Both the position numbers and the translations under genes were made by a program. A DNA stretch of 5,068 nt. Origin: Cyclobacteriaceae bacterium (GTDB lineage: Bacteria > Bacteroidota > Bacteroidia > Cytophagales > Cyclobacteriaceae). This document shows, one piece after another, positions 1 through 5,068 of this stretch (positions are counted from its first letter, which is position 1; each line of letters starts with the position of its first letter). The stretch spans positions 1-5,068 of the forward strand of contig JALOMN010000167.1 of NCBI GenBank assembly GCA_025455445.1, written 5' to 3'. The notes below the pieces were generated by a model. The model saw only the letters and a program-made list of their open reading frames with translations. It was not told the DNA's origin and searched no databases.

Positions 1-1158
1 ATGTATATGTATACTGGCGCTGCGGATGTAGCAGCCCTGACGGGCGATGAAGGTTACATGAAGGCAATGAAAACGGTGTGGGAAGATGTAGTCTATCGCA
101 ACATGTACATTACAGGAGGTATCGGATCCTCCGGCAACAATGAAGGATTTTCCATCGATTATGATTTACCCAATGAACAAGCATACTGCGAAACATGTGC
201 TTCGGTAGGCATGGTTTTCTGGAATCAGCGCATGAACCTTCTTACCGGTGAAAGCAAATACTTCGATGTGCTTGAACGCAGCTTGTATAATGGTGCACTC
301 GATGGACTTTCGCTAAGTGGCGATCGTTTCTTTTATGGAAATCCGCTGGCTTCAAATGGAAGGCACAGCCGAAGAGAATGGTTTGGCACGGCCTGCTGCC
401 CCGCTAACATAGCACGTCTAGTTTCTTCACTAGGAGATTATATCTACAATAAATCATCGGATGCGGTGTGGATCAATCTCTATGTGAGCAGTCAGACGAA
501 ACTTTCAATCAATATAACTAATATTAACATCGAACAAAAAAGTAATTACCCTTGGGATGGAGATATTACCGTGAATGTGAATCCTGAGAAGAAATCAAAA
601 TTCAGTTTGATGCTGCGTTTGCCTGGTTGGTCCACCGGACAAACCGTACCGGGCGATCTGTATCGATTTAATAAAAATACTTCCACTCCTATCGTACTAA
701 AAGTAAATGGAAAAGAATATGCCTACACACCCGATAAAGGTTATGCCGTCATTAACAGAGAATGGAAGAAGGGTGATGTGGTAACTGTTTCTATTCCTAT
801 GGAAGTAAAAGAAGTTGTTTCAAAAGAAACAATCAAAGCCAACGAAGGCAGAATTGCCCTTCAGCGCGGGCCTTTGGTTTATTGTGTTGAAGGTGCCGAT
901 AATGATGGCAATGCATGGAATATCATAGTTCCTGAAAATACAACCTATACGAGTCATTATGATTCAAAATTACTCAATGGTGTGATGGTGATTCAGGCCG
1001 CAGTGCCTGTTGTTTCTATTGCTACTGATGGATTGAGTTTAAAAACTGAAACCAAAACCATGACTGCAATTCCATATTACAGTTGGTGCAATCGGGGAAG
1101 TAATCCGATGCAGGTTTGGCTACCCCGAAAAATAAAAGATATTAAGTTGAATTATTGA
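1..1158 (+). CDS. GH127 (DUF1680) beta-L-arabinofuranosidase-like glycoside hydrolase, 5' truncated
   Basis: This is the C-terminal part of a GH127-type enzyme, a family that includes retaining beta-L-arabinofuranosidases acting on arabinose-containing glycans. The key residues of the HypBA1 type can be placed. Glu48 lies exactly 16 residues before Glu64, matching the acid/base Glu322 and zinc ligand Glu338 of HypBA1. Cys66 (in ETC) matches Cys340, and Cys132-Cys133 (in TACCPAN) match the nucleophile/zinc ligand Cys417 and ligand Cys418. The remainder is beta-rich, with the family hallmark GRIALQRGPLVYCVE near residue 282 and the closing segment IPYYSWCNRG. By the HypBA1 offset, about 270 residues plus any signal peptide lie left of the window, so the ATG at position 1 is an internal Met. 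It ends in TGA, with 69 nt and no evident terminator before the convergent gene. Family assignment is firm; exact substrate is not, because GH127 relatives differ in specificity. Confidence 0.93.
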   Translation: MYMYTGAADVAALTGDEGYMKAMKTVWEDVVYRNMYITGGIGSSGNNEGFSIDYDLPNEQAYCETCASVGMVFWNQRMNLLTGESKYFDVLERSLYNGALDGLSLSGDRFFYGNPLASNGRHSRREWFGTACCPANIARLVSSLGDYIYNKSSDAVWINLYVSSQTKLSINITNINIEQKSNYPWDGDITVNVNPEKKSKFSLMLRLPGWSTGQTVPGDLYRFNKNTSTPIVLKVNGKEYAYTPDKGYAVINREWKKGDVVTVSIPMEVKEVVSKETIKANEGRIALQRGPLVYCVEGADNDGNAWNIIVPENTTYTSHYDSKLLNGVMVIQAAVPVVSIATDGLSLKTETKTMTAIPYYSWCNRGSNPMQVWLPRKIKDIKLNY

Positions 1159-1227
1159 TGCGCACACGCAGGCATCACTCAATCTGATTCCTGAACTGAA
1201 CCAAAATTCTATTTTACTTTACAAATG

Positions 1228-2004
1228 CTACGACAATAATGCAGTTGTTTCATCTGCATCGATTCTGATATCATCTTCACCTACATCATCAAAAGGATTT
1301 TCAAGATGGTCCTGAATATTGTCAAGGCTTACCAGGATAAAACTATAAAGCACCGGCATTACATATTGCAGCGAAGGAGAAAAGTCTTGTGCCACACTGG
1401 CGAAGTAAGGTCCGTAGATAATGGGAAAAATATAGATGAACACTTTACTATACATGCGGAGTGTAATGGGTGTGCGGTAATTATGAATGATTTTCATGTT
1501 ATCAAAGGCGATGATAATCTTGCTCACATACTGACTGATGCGCGATATCTCACCACTCTGCACCCCGTATTTCCGGAATTCCATCGTGAGTTCAGATAAT
1601 TTTGAAAACAACTCATACATTTTTATTTCATTGGTATGCCAGTTCGAATCATGATTCGTTCTGAACATATCTTTCATCAACGTCATAATATCGTTTATAA
1701 TCTGTTTCATCAGAGGTGCTATGTTATGATTCTTATCGGTCGGCCAATCGCGGGCTGCAAAATAAAGCGCAATGGCATGACCTTTAAAATCTGCCAGTCG
1801 TTGCAGTGCAGTTTCTCTGCGTGTATAAGCAGAGCCAATCGAAAACACTACCGGAAACACAATGGCCACACCGACCAGCATATCTGGAAATTTGGCTATG
1901 AAGCCATACTTAAAACACAGATAGGTGGAGAGTACTGAAAGGACGGTGATTATAAATGTCTTGTAATTGATAATGGAAGAGAAACTCTTTATAACTCGTT
2001 TCAT
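1228..2004 (-). CDS. Bestrophin-like membrane protein (putative anion channel)
   Basis: This is a 258-residue membrane protein. Hydrophobic segments lie at about residues 14-35, 40-61, 185-206 and 211-229, with a long charged helical middle (about 62-180) that would face the cytoplasm. This 2+2 layout with a soluble helical centre is the bestrophin plan. The second hydrophobic pair is followed by DNIQDHLENPFDD and an acidic EDD run, resembling the conserved asparagine-proline-phenylalanine plus acidic cluster after the last membrane helix of bestrophins. Bacterial members form pentameric ion channels, but channel activity here is inference. I chose the ATG at 2004. A TTG at 2028 would add 8 residues and lies just two codons after an in-frame stop; the ATG is the better start codon and leads directly into the basic-hydrophobic N terminus. 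No Shine-Dalgarno is visible at either start. It is downstream of and co-oriented with the glycosyltransferase, with a 101-nt gap holding an inverted repeat. Confidence 0.72.
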   Translation of the reverse strand: MKRVIKSFSSIINYKTFIITVLSVLSTYLCFKYGFIAKFPDMLVGVAIVFPVVFSIGSAYTRRETALQRLADFKGHAIALYFAARDWPTDKNHNIAPLMKQIINDIMTLMKDMFRTNHDSNWHTNEIKMYELFSKLSELTMEFRKYGVQSGEISRISQYVSKIIIAFDNMKIIHNYRTPITLRMYSKVFIYIFPIIYGPYFASVAQDFSPSLQYVMPVLYSFILVSLDNIQDHLENPFDDVGEDDIRIDADETTALLS

Positions 2005-2006
2005 GG

Positions 2007-2057
2007 ATTTGGTAATAAGGCTAACCAATTTTCAGAAAAGGATTCATATTACCAAAT
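2007..2057. repeat. Perfect 11-bp inverted repeat before the bestrophin-like gene
   Basis: The arms are ATTTGGTAATA (2007-2017) and TATTACCAAAT (2047-2057), exact reverse complements separated by 29 nt. The inner arm ends 2 nt upstream of the ATG at 2004, so on the minus strand the whole structure lies in the leader of the bestrophin-like gene. It could be a two-site operator or an RNA stem that places the start codon at the base of a hairpin. There is no T-tract suggesting a terminator. The repeat is certain; its function is inference. Confidence 0.6.
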
Positions 2058-2105
2058 TGTTAAGGCAATATTATCAAAAGGTGTGCAGATAGGTGAACCT
2101 GAAAT

Positions 2106-3062
2106 TCAGGATTTAAAAAACATGGCTTTAAAAAAGCCCGAACCATAGCCGATCATCTGCACATAAAGCGAAGGAATGGAAAGCAACGAAACCCAGACGG
2201 ATCGGGTCGTATTCAAACACTCGAACAACACCAGGATGGTATAAGTCAAATAACAAAAACTCAGGATGCCTGAAAGCAATGGATTGATCAAACCCATAAC
2301 AGGTATTGATAGTATTCCCAACAAAAAGAAGAAAGGAAACCAATGCGTAGGCTTCACTTCACCCGGGTGAGCTTTGCCAACCATCACTCTGCCTTTACCA
2401 AAATTTGACACCTGCCTGTAAAATTGTGAAAGCGAAGTTCTGCGTTTGTGATACACAAAAGCATCCGGTATCAAAGCCGACTTAAATCCCAACTTACGAA
2501 TGCGCACACTCAACTCAATATCTTCGGCAAAACGATCAAACTGAAAGCCCTTTGTCTTTTCATATACTTCCCGACTGATGCCCATGTTGAAACTGCGGGG
2601 CTGAAAACCCTTTTCACTTTTACCGCGAATGCCACCCGTGGTAAGCACAGATGACATGGTAAACGCCATGGCCTGCTGAAGTGGCGTAAAGTCTTTCATC
2701 CCTTTATCAGGTCCACCCCAGGCAGCTACCGGATTGGTTGATAAAAATTTTTCTACCGCCTCGAAGTAGTGAGGCGGGATTATGCAGTCGCTATCAAACA
2801 CCACAAAGTAGTCGCCACGCGCATGTTCAAAGCCTGCATTACGACTTGGCCCCGGACCTGTATTGGGTTTAAAGAAGTATTGAATAGTAAGTTTGCCGGC
2901 AAATTGCTCAAATACCTGGTCACTCTTAATTGCAGAACCATCTTCCACTAATACCACCTCAAAATTTTTATACGTTTGTTGGGTGAGACTTTCCAGAAGT
3001 TCGGCCACCTCCTGCGGGCGATTATACACCGGAACAACAACTGAATATTTTGGCCGACTCAT
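2106..3062 (-). CDS. Family 2 glycosyltransferase (GT-A fold) with C-terminal membrane region
   Basis: This 318-residue protein transfers a sugar from a nucleotide-sugar donor, probably to a membrane-linked or envelope glycan acceptor. It opens with the GT2 signature YSVVVPVYNRP (residues 6-16). Then come VEDGS (39-43, nucleotide-binding Asp), SRNAG (73-77) and the metal-binding DSD (90-92). The catalytic-base type motif AED is at 179-181, within RFAEDIELSVRIRKLG. QFYRQ near 213-217 may correspond to the loose QxxRW region. Three hydrophobic stretches (about 242-261, 264-283 and 289-311) anchor the C terminus in the inner membrane. The start is the ATG at 3062. A GTG at 3104 would prepend 14 residues with no family resemblance and push into the divergent promoter region. 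No sugar-nucleotide synthesis genes are nearby, so donor and acceptor cannot be named. Confidence 0.92.
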   Translation of the reverse strand: MSRPKYSVVVPVYNRPQEVAELLESLTQQTYKNFEVVLVEDGSAIKSDQVFEQFAGKLTIQYFFKPNTGPGPSRNAGFEHARGDYFVVFDSDCIIPPHYFEAVEKFLSTNPVAAWGGPDKGMKDFTPLQQAMAFTMSSVLTTGGIRGKSEKGFQPRSFNMGISREVYEKTKGFQFDRFAEDIELSVRIRKLGFKSALIPDAFVYHKRRTSLSQFYRQVSNFGKGRVMVGKAHPGEVKPTHWFPFFFLLGILSIPVMGLINPLLSGILSFCYLTYTILVLFECLNTTRSVWVSLLSIPSLYVQMIGYGSGFFKAMFFKS

Positions 3063-3067
3063 AGCGG

Positions 3068-3075
3068 CAAAAATA
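3068..3075 (-). promoter_or_regulatory. Candidate Bacteroidota -7 element for the glycosyltransferase
   Basis: On the minus strand the sequence reads TATTTTTG, a full match to the Bacteroidota -7 consensus TAnnTTTG. It ends 5 nt before the ATG at 3062, so transcription would start almost at the start codon (a leaderless or very short leader). The expected -33 TTTG is absent at the usual 19-nt spacing, where the strand reads CACG, so this may be a chance match. Confidence 0.27.
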
Positions 3076-3121
3076 GCGATTACTGAGATTAGTCCGTGGC
3101 ACACCGCACACGAAATAGTCC

Positions 3122-3152
3122 TTTATCAGGCAGAATCCTTTTTATACCTTAC
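3122..3152 (+). promoter_or_regulatory. Candidate -33/-7 promoter for the NTF2-like/M20 operon
   Basis: TTTA at 3122-3125 and TACCTTAC at 3145-3152 are separated by exactly 19 nt. The Bacteroidota consensus is TTTG-N19-TAnnTTTG, so three of four -33 bases and the TAnnTT core of the -7 match. The -7 ends 18 nt before the ATG at 3171, leaving a short leader. It sits in the 108-nt divergent region shared with the glycosyltransferase. Confidence 0.38.
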
Positions 3153-3170
3153 CATCAAATCACTTTAGTT

Positions 3171-3683
3171 ATGAAACCGATTGGCGTATTTCTCCTGCTA
3201 CTCATTGCTATCCCTGCTTTGGCACAAACAAAAAATTATGAAGCCGATACAAAAACAGTGGAGTCTACATTATCTGCTTTGTATGAAGTAATCTCAGGAG
3301 AACCCAACCAACCCCGCGACTGGGATCGCTTCCGGAATTTATTTAAACCCGAAGGCAGGTTGATACCTACCCGAAAAGATGAAAGCGGCAATTTGGTTAT
3401 CAAAACACTTTCGCCCGAAGAGTATGTAGCACTTTTTCAGTCACGCATACCTACCGGTTTTTTTGAGCGCGAGTTAAGCCGCAAGATTGAAACCTTTGGA
3501 ACGGTAACGCATGTGTTCAGCACCTATGAAACAAGAGACAAGAAAGAGGGGCCTGTCACGAATCGCGGCATCAACAGCATACAACTGTTTTATGACAATA
3601 ATCGCTATTACATTGTAAACATCTTCTGGTGTGCCGAGAGCATGGGTTTTGAATTGCCGAAGAAGTACTTATCCAAAAAGTAA
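3171..3683 (+). CDS. Secreted NTF2-like (SnoaL/DUF4440-type) small protein
   Basis: This is a 170-residue exported protein of unknown specific function. The N terminus is a signal peptide: MKP, a hydrophobic run to about residue 16, then an ALA-Q cleavage site near residue 18. No lipobox Cys is seen. The mature part has the order expected of an NTF2-like cone: helices with DWDRFRNLF (50-58), a strand containing GRLIPT (62-67), a helix SPEEYVALF (81-89), then strands ending in NSIQLFYDNNRYYIVNIFW (135-153). Members of this superfamily are either small enzymes or ligand-binding domains, and no catalytic residues can be assigned. I chose the ATG at 3171 because the signal peptide begins there; an upstream GTG at 3096 would add 25 residues that spoil it. 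It is 5 nt upstream of the M20 gene, so the two are probably co-transcribed and both act in the periplasm. Confidence 0.72.
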   Translation: MKPIGVFLLLLIAIPALAQTKNYEADTKTVESTLSALYEVISGEPNQPRDWDRFRNLFKPEGRLIPTRKDESGNLVIKTLSPEEYVALFQSRIPTGFFERELSRKIETFGTVTHVFSTYETRDKKEGPVTNRGINSIQLFYDNNRYYIVNIFWCAESMGFELPKKYLSKK

Positions 3684-3688
3684 TTATC

Positions 3689-4294
3689 ATGAACAAAATA
3701 AAGTTTCTGACTCTTGCATTAATACTTACTATTTCTGCGCAGGCACAGCGATCCAAAACTTCCAATCTAGATGAAATCGCCAATCGCCATGCAGTGAAAT
3801 CATTCAACGAGTTTTATGAATTGTTAAGTCTTAAAAATGATGCACACTTTCCTGCCGACATAGAAAAAAATGTGCAATGGTGCGAAGCTGCTTTCGCCAA
3901 ACGTGGCTTCACTACCAAAAGATTAAATACACCCACTGTGCCACTATTACTGGCAGAACGCCCGGTGAAGAACGCAAAAAAGACCGTACTCATCTATTTA
4001 CAGATTGATGGCCAGCCGGTAAATCCATCACAATGGAATCAGGAAAGTCCGTGGAAACCAACATTGAAGGAAAAAGATGCACAAGGCAAATGGCAGCCTA
4101 TCGCTTATGAACGATTGTATGAAGACCTGAATCCGGACTGGCGCATCTTTGCACGCGCTACTTCCGATGCAAAAGGACCGGCCATGGCTTTCCTTGCTTC
4201 ACTCGATGCACTGAACGAGTTGAAATCAGAACCTAACTTCAACATGAAAGTGATCATGGACTTTGAAGAAGAGTTATTGAATCTAGGTTCCTAG
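3689..4294 (+). CDS. M20/M25/M40-family metallohydrolase, truncated N-terminal fragment
   Basis: This encodes the first part of a secreted zinc peptidase or amidohydrolase of the M20 clan, whose members usually have 400-550 residues; here only 201. A signal peptide ends in SAQAQ (about residue 20). The dipeptidase-like block IYLQIDGQPV (102-111) holds Asp107, and RIFARATSDAKGP (152-164) holds the metal-bridging Asp160. DFEEEL (191-196) supplies the general-base and zinc Glu pair (Glu194-Glu195). Family proteins continue from here with GS and the lid and remaining metal ligands. Instead the frame reads LNLGS and a TAG stop, so the lid domain and C-terminal catalytic half are missing and the product should be inactive. 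Gln105 stands where many M20 enzymes have the zinc-binding His of HxD. Homology ends near 4276, where a sequence junction is suspected. It lies 5 nt after the NTF2-like gene, with no Shine-Dalgarno. Confidence 0.85.
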   Translation: MNKIKFLTLALILTISAQAQRSKTSNLDEIANRHAVKSFNEFYELLSLKNDAHFPADIEKNVQWCEAAFAKRGFTTKRLNTPTVPLLLAERPVKNAKKTVLIYLQIDGQPVNPSQWNQESPWKPTLKEKDAQGKWQPIAYERLYEDLNPDWRIFARATSDAKGPAMAFLASLDALNELKSEPNFNMKVIMDFEEELLNLGS

Positions 4295-4318
4295 TTCATG
4301 GCGGAAGATGAGATTTTA
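4277..4318. other. Suspected chimeric junction between two source genomes
   Basis: M20 homology is last recognisable at Glu195-Leu196 (to 4276), and acetyltransferase homology is first recognisable near 4319. Neither family normally ends or begins here. The interval contains CTAGG-TT-CCTAG (4283-4294), a 5-bp inverted repeat that includes the TAG stop. The proteins on the left look Bacteroidota-like and those on the right Anaerolineae-like. An assembly join is the simplest reading, and I see no transposase or attachment site. Confidence 0.6.
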
Positions 4319-4576
4319 GAAATTCAATCAGCTGTCATTAGAGATCTGGTCGTGGATAATCCTATCAGGAGACAGGGAGTTGGTACAGCCATGGTTTTAG
4401 CAGCTCAAAATTGGGCTATTCAACGGGGAAATCGCAGATTGACTCTTGAAATACCACCCAAAAGCTATCCAGCGATCAAATTGGCATTTAAATTGGGATT
4501 TGAGTTTTCGGGATATAATGATTCATATTATCCTAATAAGGATATTGCTCTATTTTTTTCCAAATATCTAAAATAA
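4298..4576 (+). CDS. GNAT-family N-acetyltransferase, C-terminal fragment
   Basis: This is the acetyl-CoA binding half of a GNAT acetyltransferase. IRDLVVDNPIRRQGVGTAMV (residues 14-33) is strand beta-4 plus the pyrophosphate-binding loop, with R24-x-x-G27-x-G29 fitting the Q/R-x-x-G-x-G/A signature. LTLEIP (48-53) is strand beta-5, followed by helix SYPAIKLAFKLGF and the closing GYNDSYYPNKDIALFF. A complete GNAT has roughly 50-70 more residues before the RDLVVD strand; only 13 are present, so the N-terminal substrate-side strands are missing. The ATG at 4298 is probably an internal or chance Met. It is in the same frame as the M20 fragment, separated from its TAG by one codon. The substrate is unknown. 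The sequence resembles Anaerolineae proteins from memory. It ends in TAA, 18 nt before the next ATG. Confidence 0.82.
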   Translation: MAEDEILEIQSAVIRDLVVDNPIRRQGVGTAMVLAAQNWAIQRGNRRLTLEIPPKSYPAIKLAFKLGFEFSGYNDSYYPNKDIALFFSKYLK

Positions 4577-4594
4577 TATTATTGGTAATTCACA

Positions 4595-5068
4595 ATGGTC
4601 AATTGGATCGATGGTTTCATTAATCTTGTTCGGACAATAAATGATATCCTCACTGCGGGGATAGCGATAACAGCATTTTCATTGTTATTGTATGCTTTAA
4701 CATTCAATCTGAAAGATCGGGTCGCCCGGTCTTTTGCTATGATTCTCGTTTGTGTGGTGATTGTGTTCACGGCTGAAGCTTTAGGCGGAATCGCTTTTGA
4801 TGAAACGAATACGGAATTCTGGCTTAAATTACAATGGCTGGGAATTGTTTTGTTACCTCCGACTTATTTACATTTTTCTGATGCACTTGTCGCTACGACG
4901 GGTCGTCCCAGCCGTTGGCGACGGCGTTGGGCTGTACGAATTACTTATTTATTCTCTTTATTCCTGTTAATCCTCATTCCATTTGATATTCTTGTGGGTT
5001 CAATAACAACCGATCAACTATCTGCTCCTCATCTGGAAAGAACTTTGATCACTGAATTATTCACAATT
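4595..5068 (+). CDS. Multi-pass membrane N-terminal domain, probable sensor histidine kinase, 3' truncated
   Basis: An open frame of 158 codons runs off the right edge with no stop. The ATG at 4595 is the only start possible, as an in-frame TAA lies two codons upstream. Hydrophobic segments fall at about residues 15-37, 46-66, 80-98 and 116-136. A basic loop, TTGRPSRWRRRW (101-112), would be cytoplasmic. FWLKLQWLGIVLLPPTYLHF (75-94) resembles the region around the third helix of the seven-helix sensor domain (HisKA_7TM type) at the N terminus of many Anaerolineae histidine kinases. No kinase, GAF or PAS region is in the window, so the kinase call is inference from the N-terminal domain only; another 7TM signalling protein is possible. 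It follows the GNAT fragment by 18 nt in the same orientation, with no Shine-Dalgarno, and may be co-transcribed with it. Confidence 0.62.
   Translation, partial: MVNWIDGFINLVRTINDILTAGIAITAFSLLLYALTFNLKDRVARSFAMILVCVVIVFTAEALGGIAFDETNTEFWLKLQWLGIVLLPPTYLHFSDALVATTGRPSRWRRRWAVRITYLFSLFLLILIPFDILVGSITTDQLSAPHLERTLITELFTI

Noticed and set aside
1159..1227. Possible bidirectional terminator between the convergent GH127 and bestrophin-like genes
   Set aside because: I found no GC-rich stem followed by a T-tract in either direction.
1306..1938. Two plus-strand open frames of 97 and 100 codons opposite the bestrophin-like gene
   Set aside because: They are antisense to a gene with clear membrane-protein structure, and their translations are rich in His, Arg and Cys with no family resemblance.
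2098..2110. Palindrome CCTGAA-A-TTCAGG overlapping the glycosyltransferase stop codon, considered as a terminator
   Set aside because: The 1-nt centre cannot form a proper loop, the stem is short and AT-rich, and no T-tract follows on either strand.
3063..3104. N-terminal extension of the glycosyltransferase from a GTG at 3104
   Set aside because: The added 14 residues do not resemble the GT2 start, while the ATG at 3062 begins the typical SRPKYSVVVPVYNRP opening.
3096..3170. N-terminal extension of the NTF2-like protein from a GTG at 3096
   Set aside because: It would bury the signal peptide and would cover the candidate promoter.
3571..3807. Minus-strand open frame across the NTF2-like/M20 gene boundary
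   Set aside because: It is antisense to two well-supported genes, and its composition is unlike a real protein.
4283..4294. CTAGG-TT-CCTAG as an attachment or transposon target site at the junction
   Set aside because: It is only a 5-bp repeat, with no flanking duplication, integrase or transposase; chance is likely.
4579..4770. Minus-strand 63-codon frame opposite the membrane sensor start
   Set aside because: It is the shadow of the plus-strand frame from 4595, which has coherent membrane helices.

Overview
The window looks like one metagenome-type contig built from two unrelated pieces, and it is open at both ends. Positions 1 to about 4276 read as Bacteroidota (Cytophagales/Chitinophagales-like, judged from remembered family resemblance). 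Reasons are the absence of clear Shine-Dalgarno sequences, a -33/-7 type promoter candidate, short signal peptides ending in A-x-A-Q, and familiar protein flavours. From about 4277-4318 to the end, the two proteins resemble those of Chloroflexota (Anaerolineae). The assignment rests on recall of protein families; no search was run.

Layout: (1) 1-1158 (+) is the C-terminal part of a GH127 (DUF1680) beta-L-arabinofuranosidase-like enzyme with all its metal and catalytic residues visible. (2) A convergent minus-strand pair follows: a family 2 glycosyltransferase with a C-terminal membrane region (2106-3062), then a small bestrophin-like membrane protein (1228-2004). Between them, ending 2 nt before the bestrophin-like ATG, is a perfect 11-bp inverted repeat with a 29-nt centre. 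(3) Divergent from the glycosyltransferase is a tight two-gene operon: a secreted NTF2-like protein (3171-3683) and, 5 nt later, a secreted M20-family metallohydrolase (from 3689). (4) The M20 gene stops abruptly after its catalytic Glu-Glu pair, less than halfway through a normal protein. It is followed at once by the C-terminal half of a GNAT acetyltransferase that lacks its N-terminal strands (4298-4576). (5) A multi-pass membrane protein resembling the sensor end of an Anaerolineae histidine kinase starts at 4595 and runs off the right edge.

The most important observation is the double truncation at 4277-4318. Two unrelated genes are each broken at the same place, and taxonomic flavour seems to change there. 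An assembly chimera is the simplest explanation, with real recombination as the alternative. The rest appears to be ordinary accessory metabolism and envelope functions. I see no RNA gene, CRISPR array, insertion sequence or convincing new defence or mobile system.
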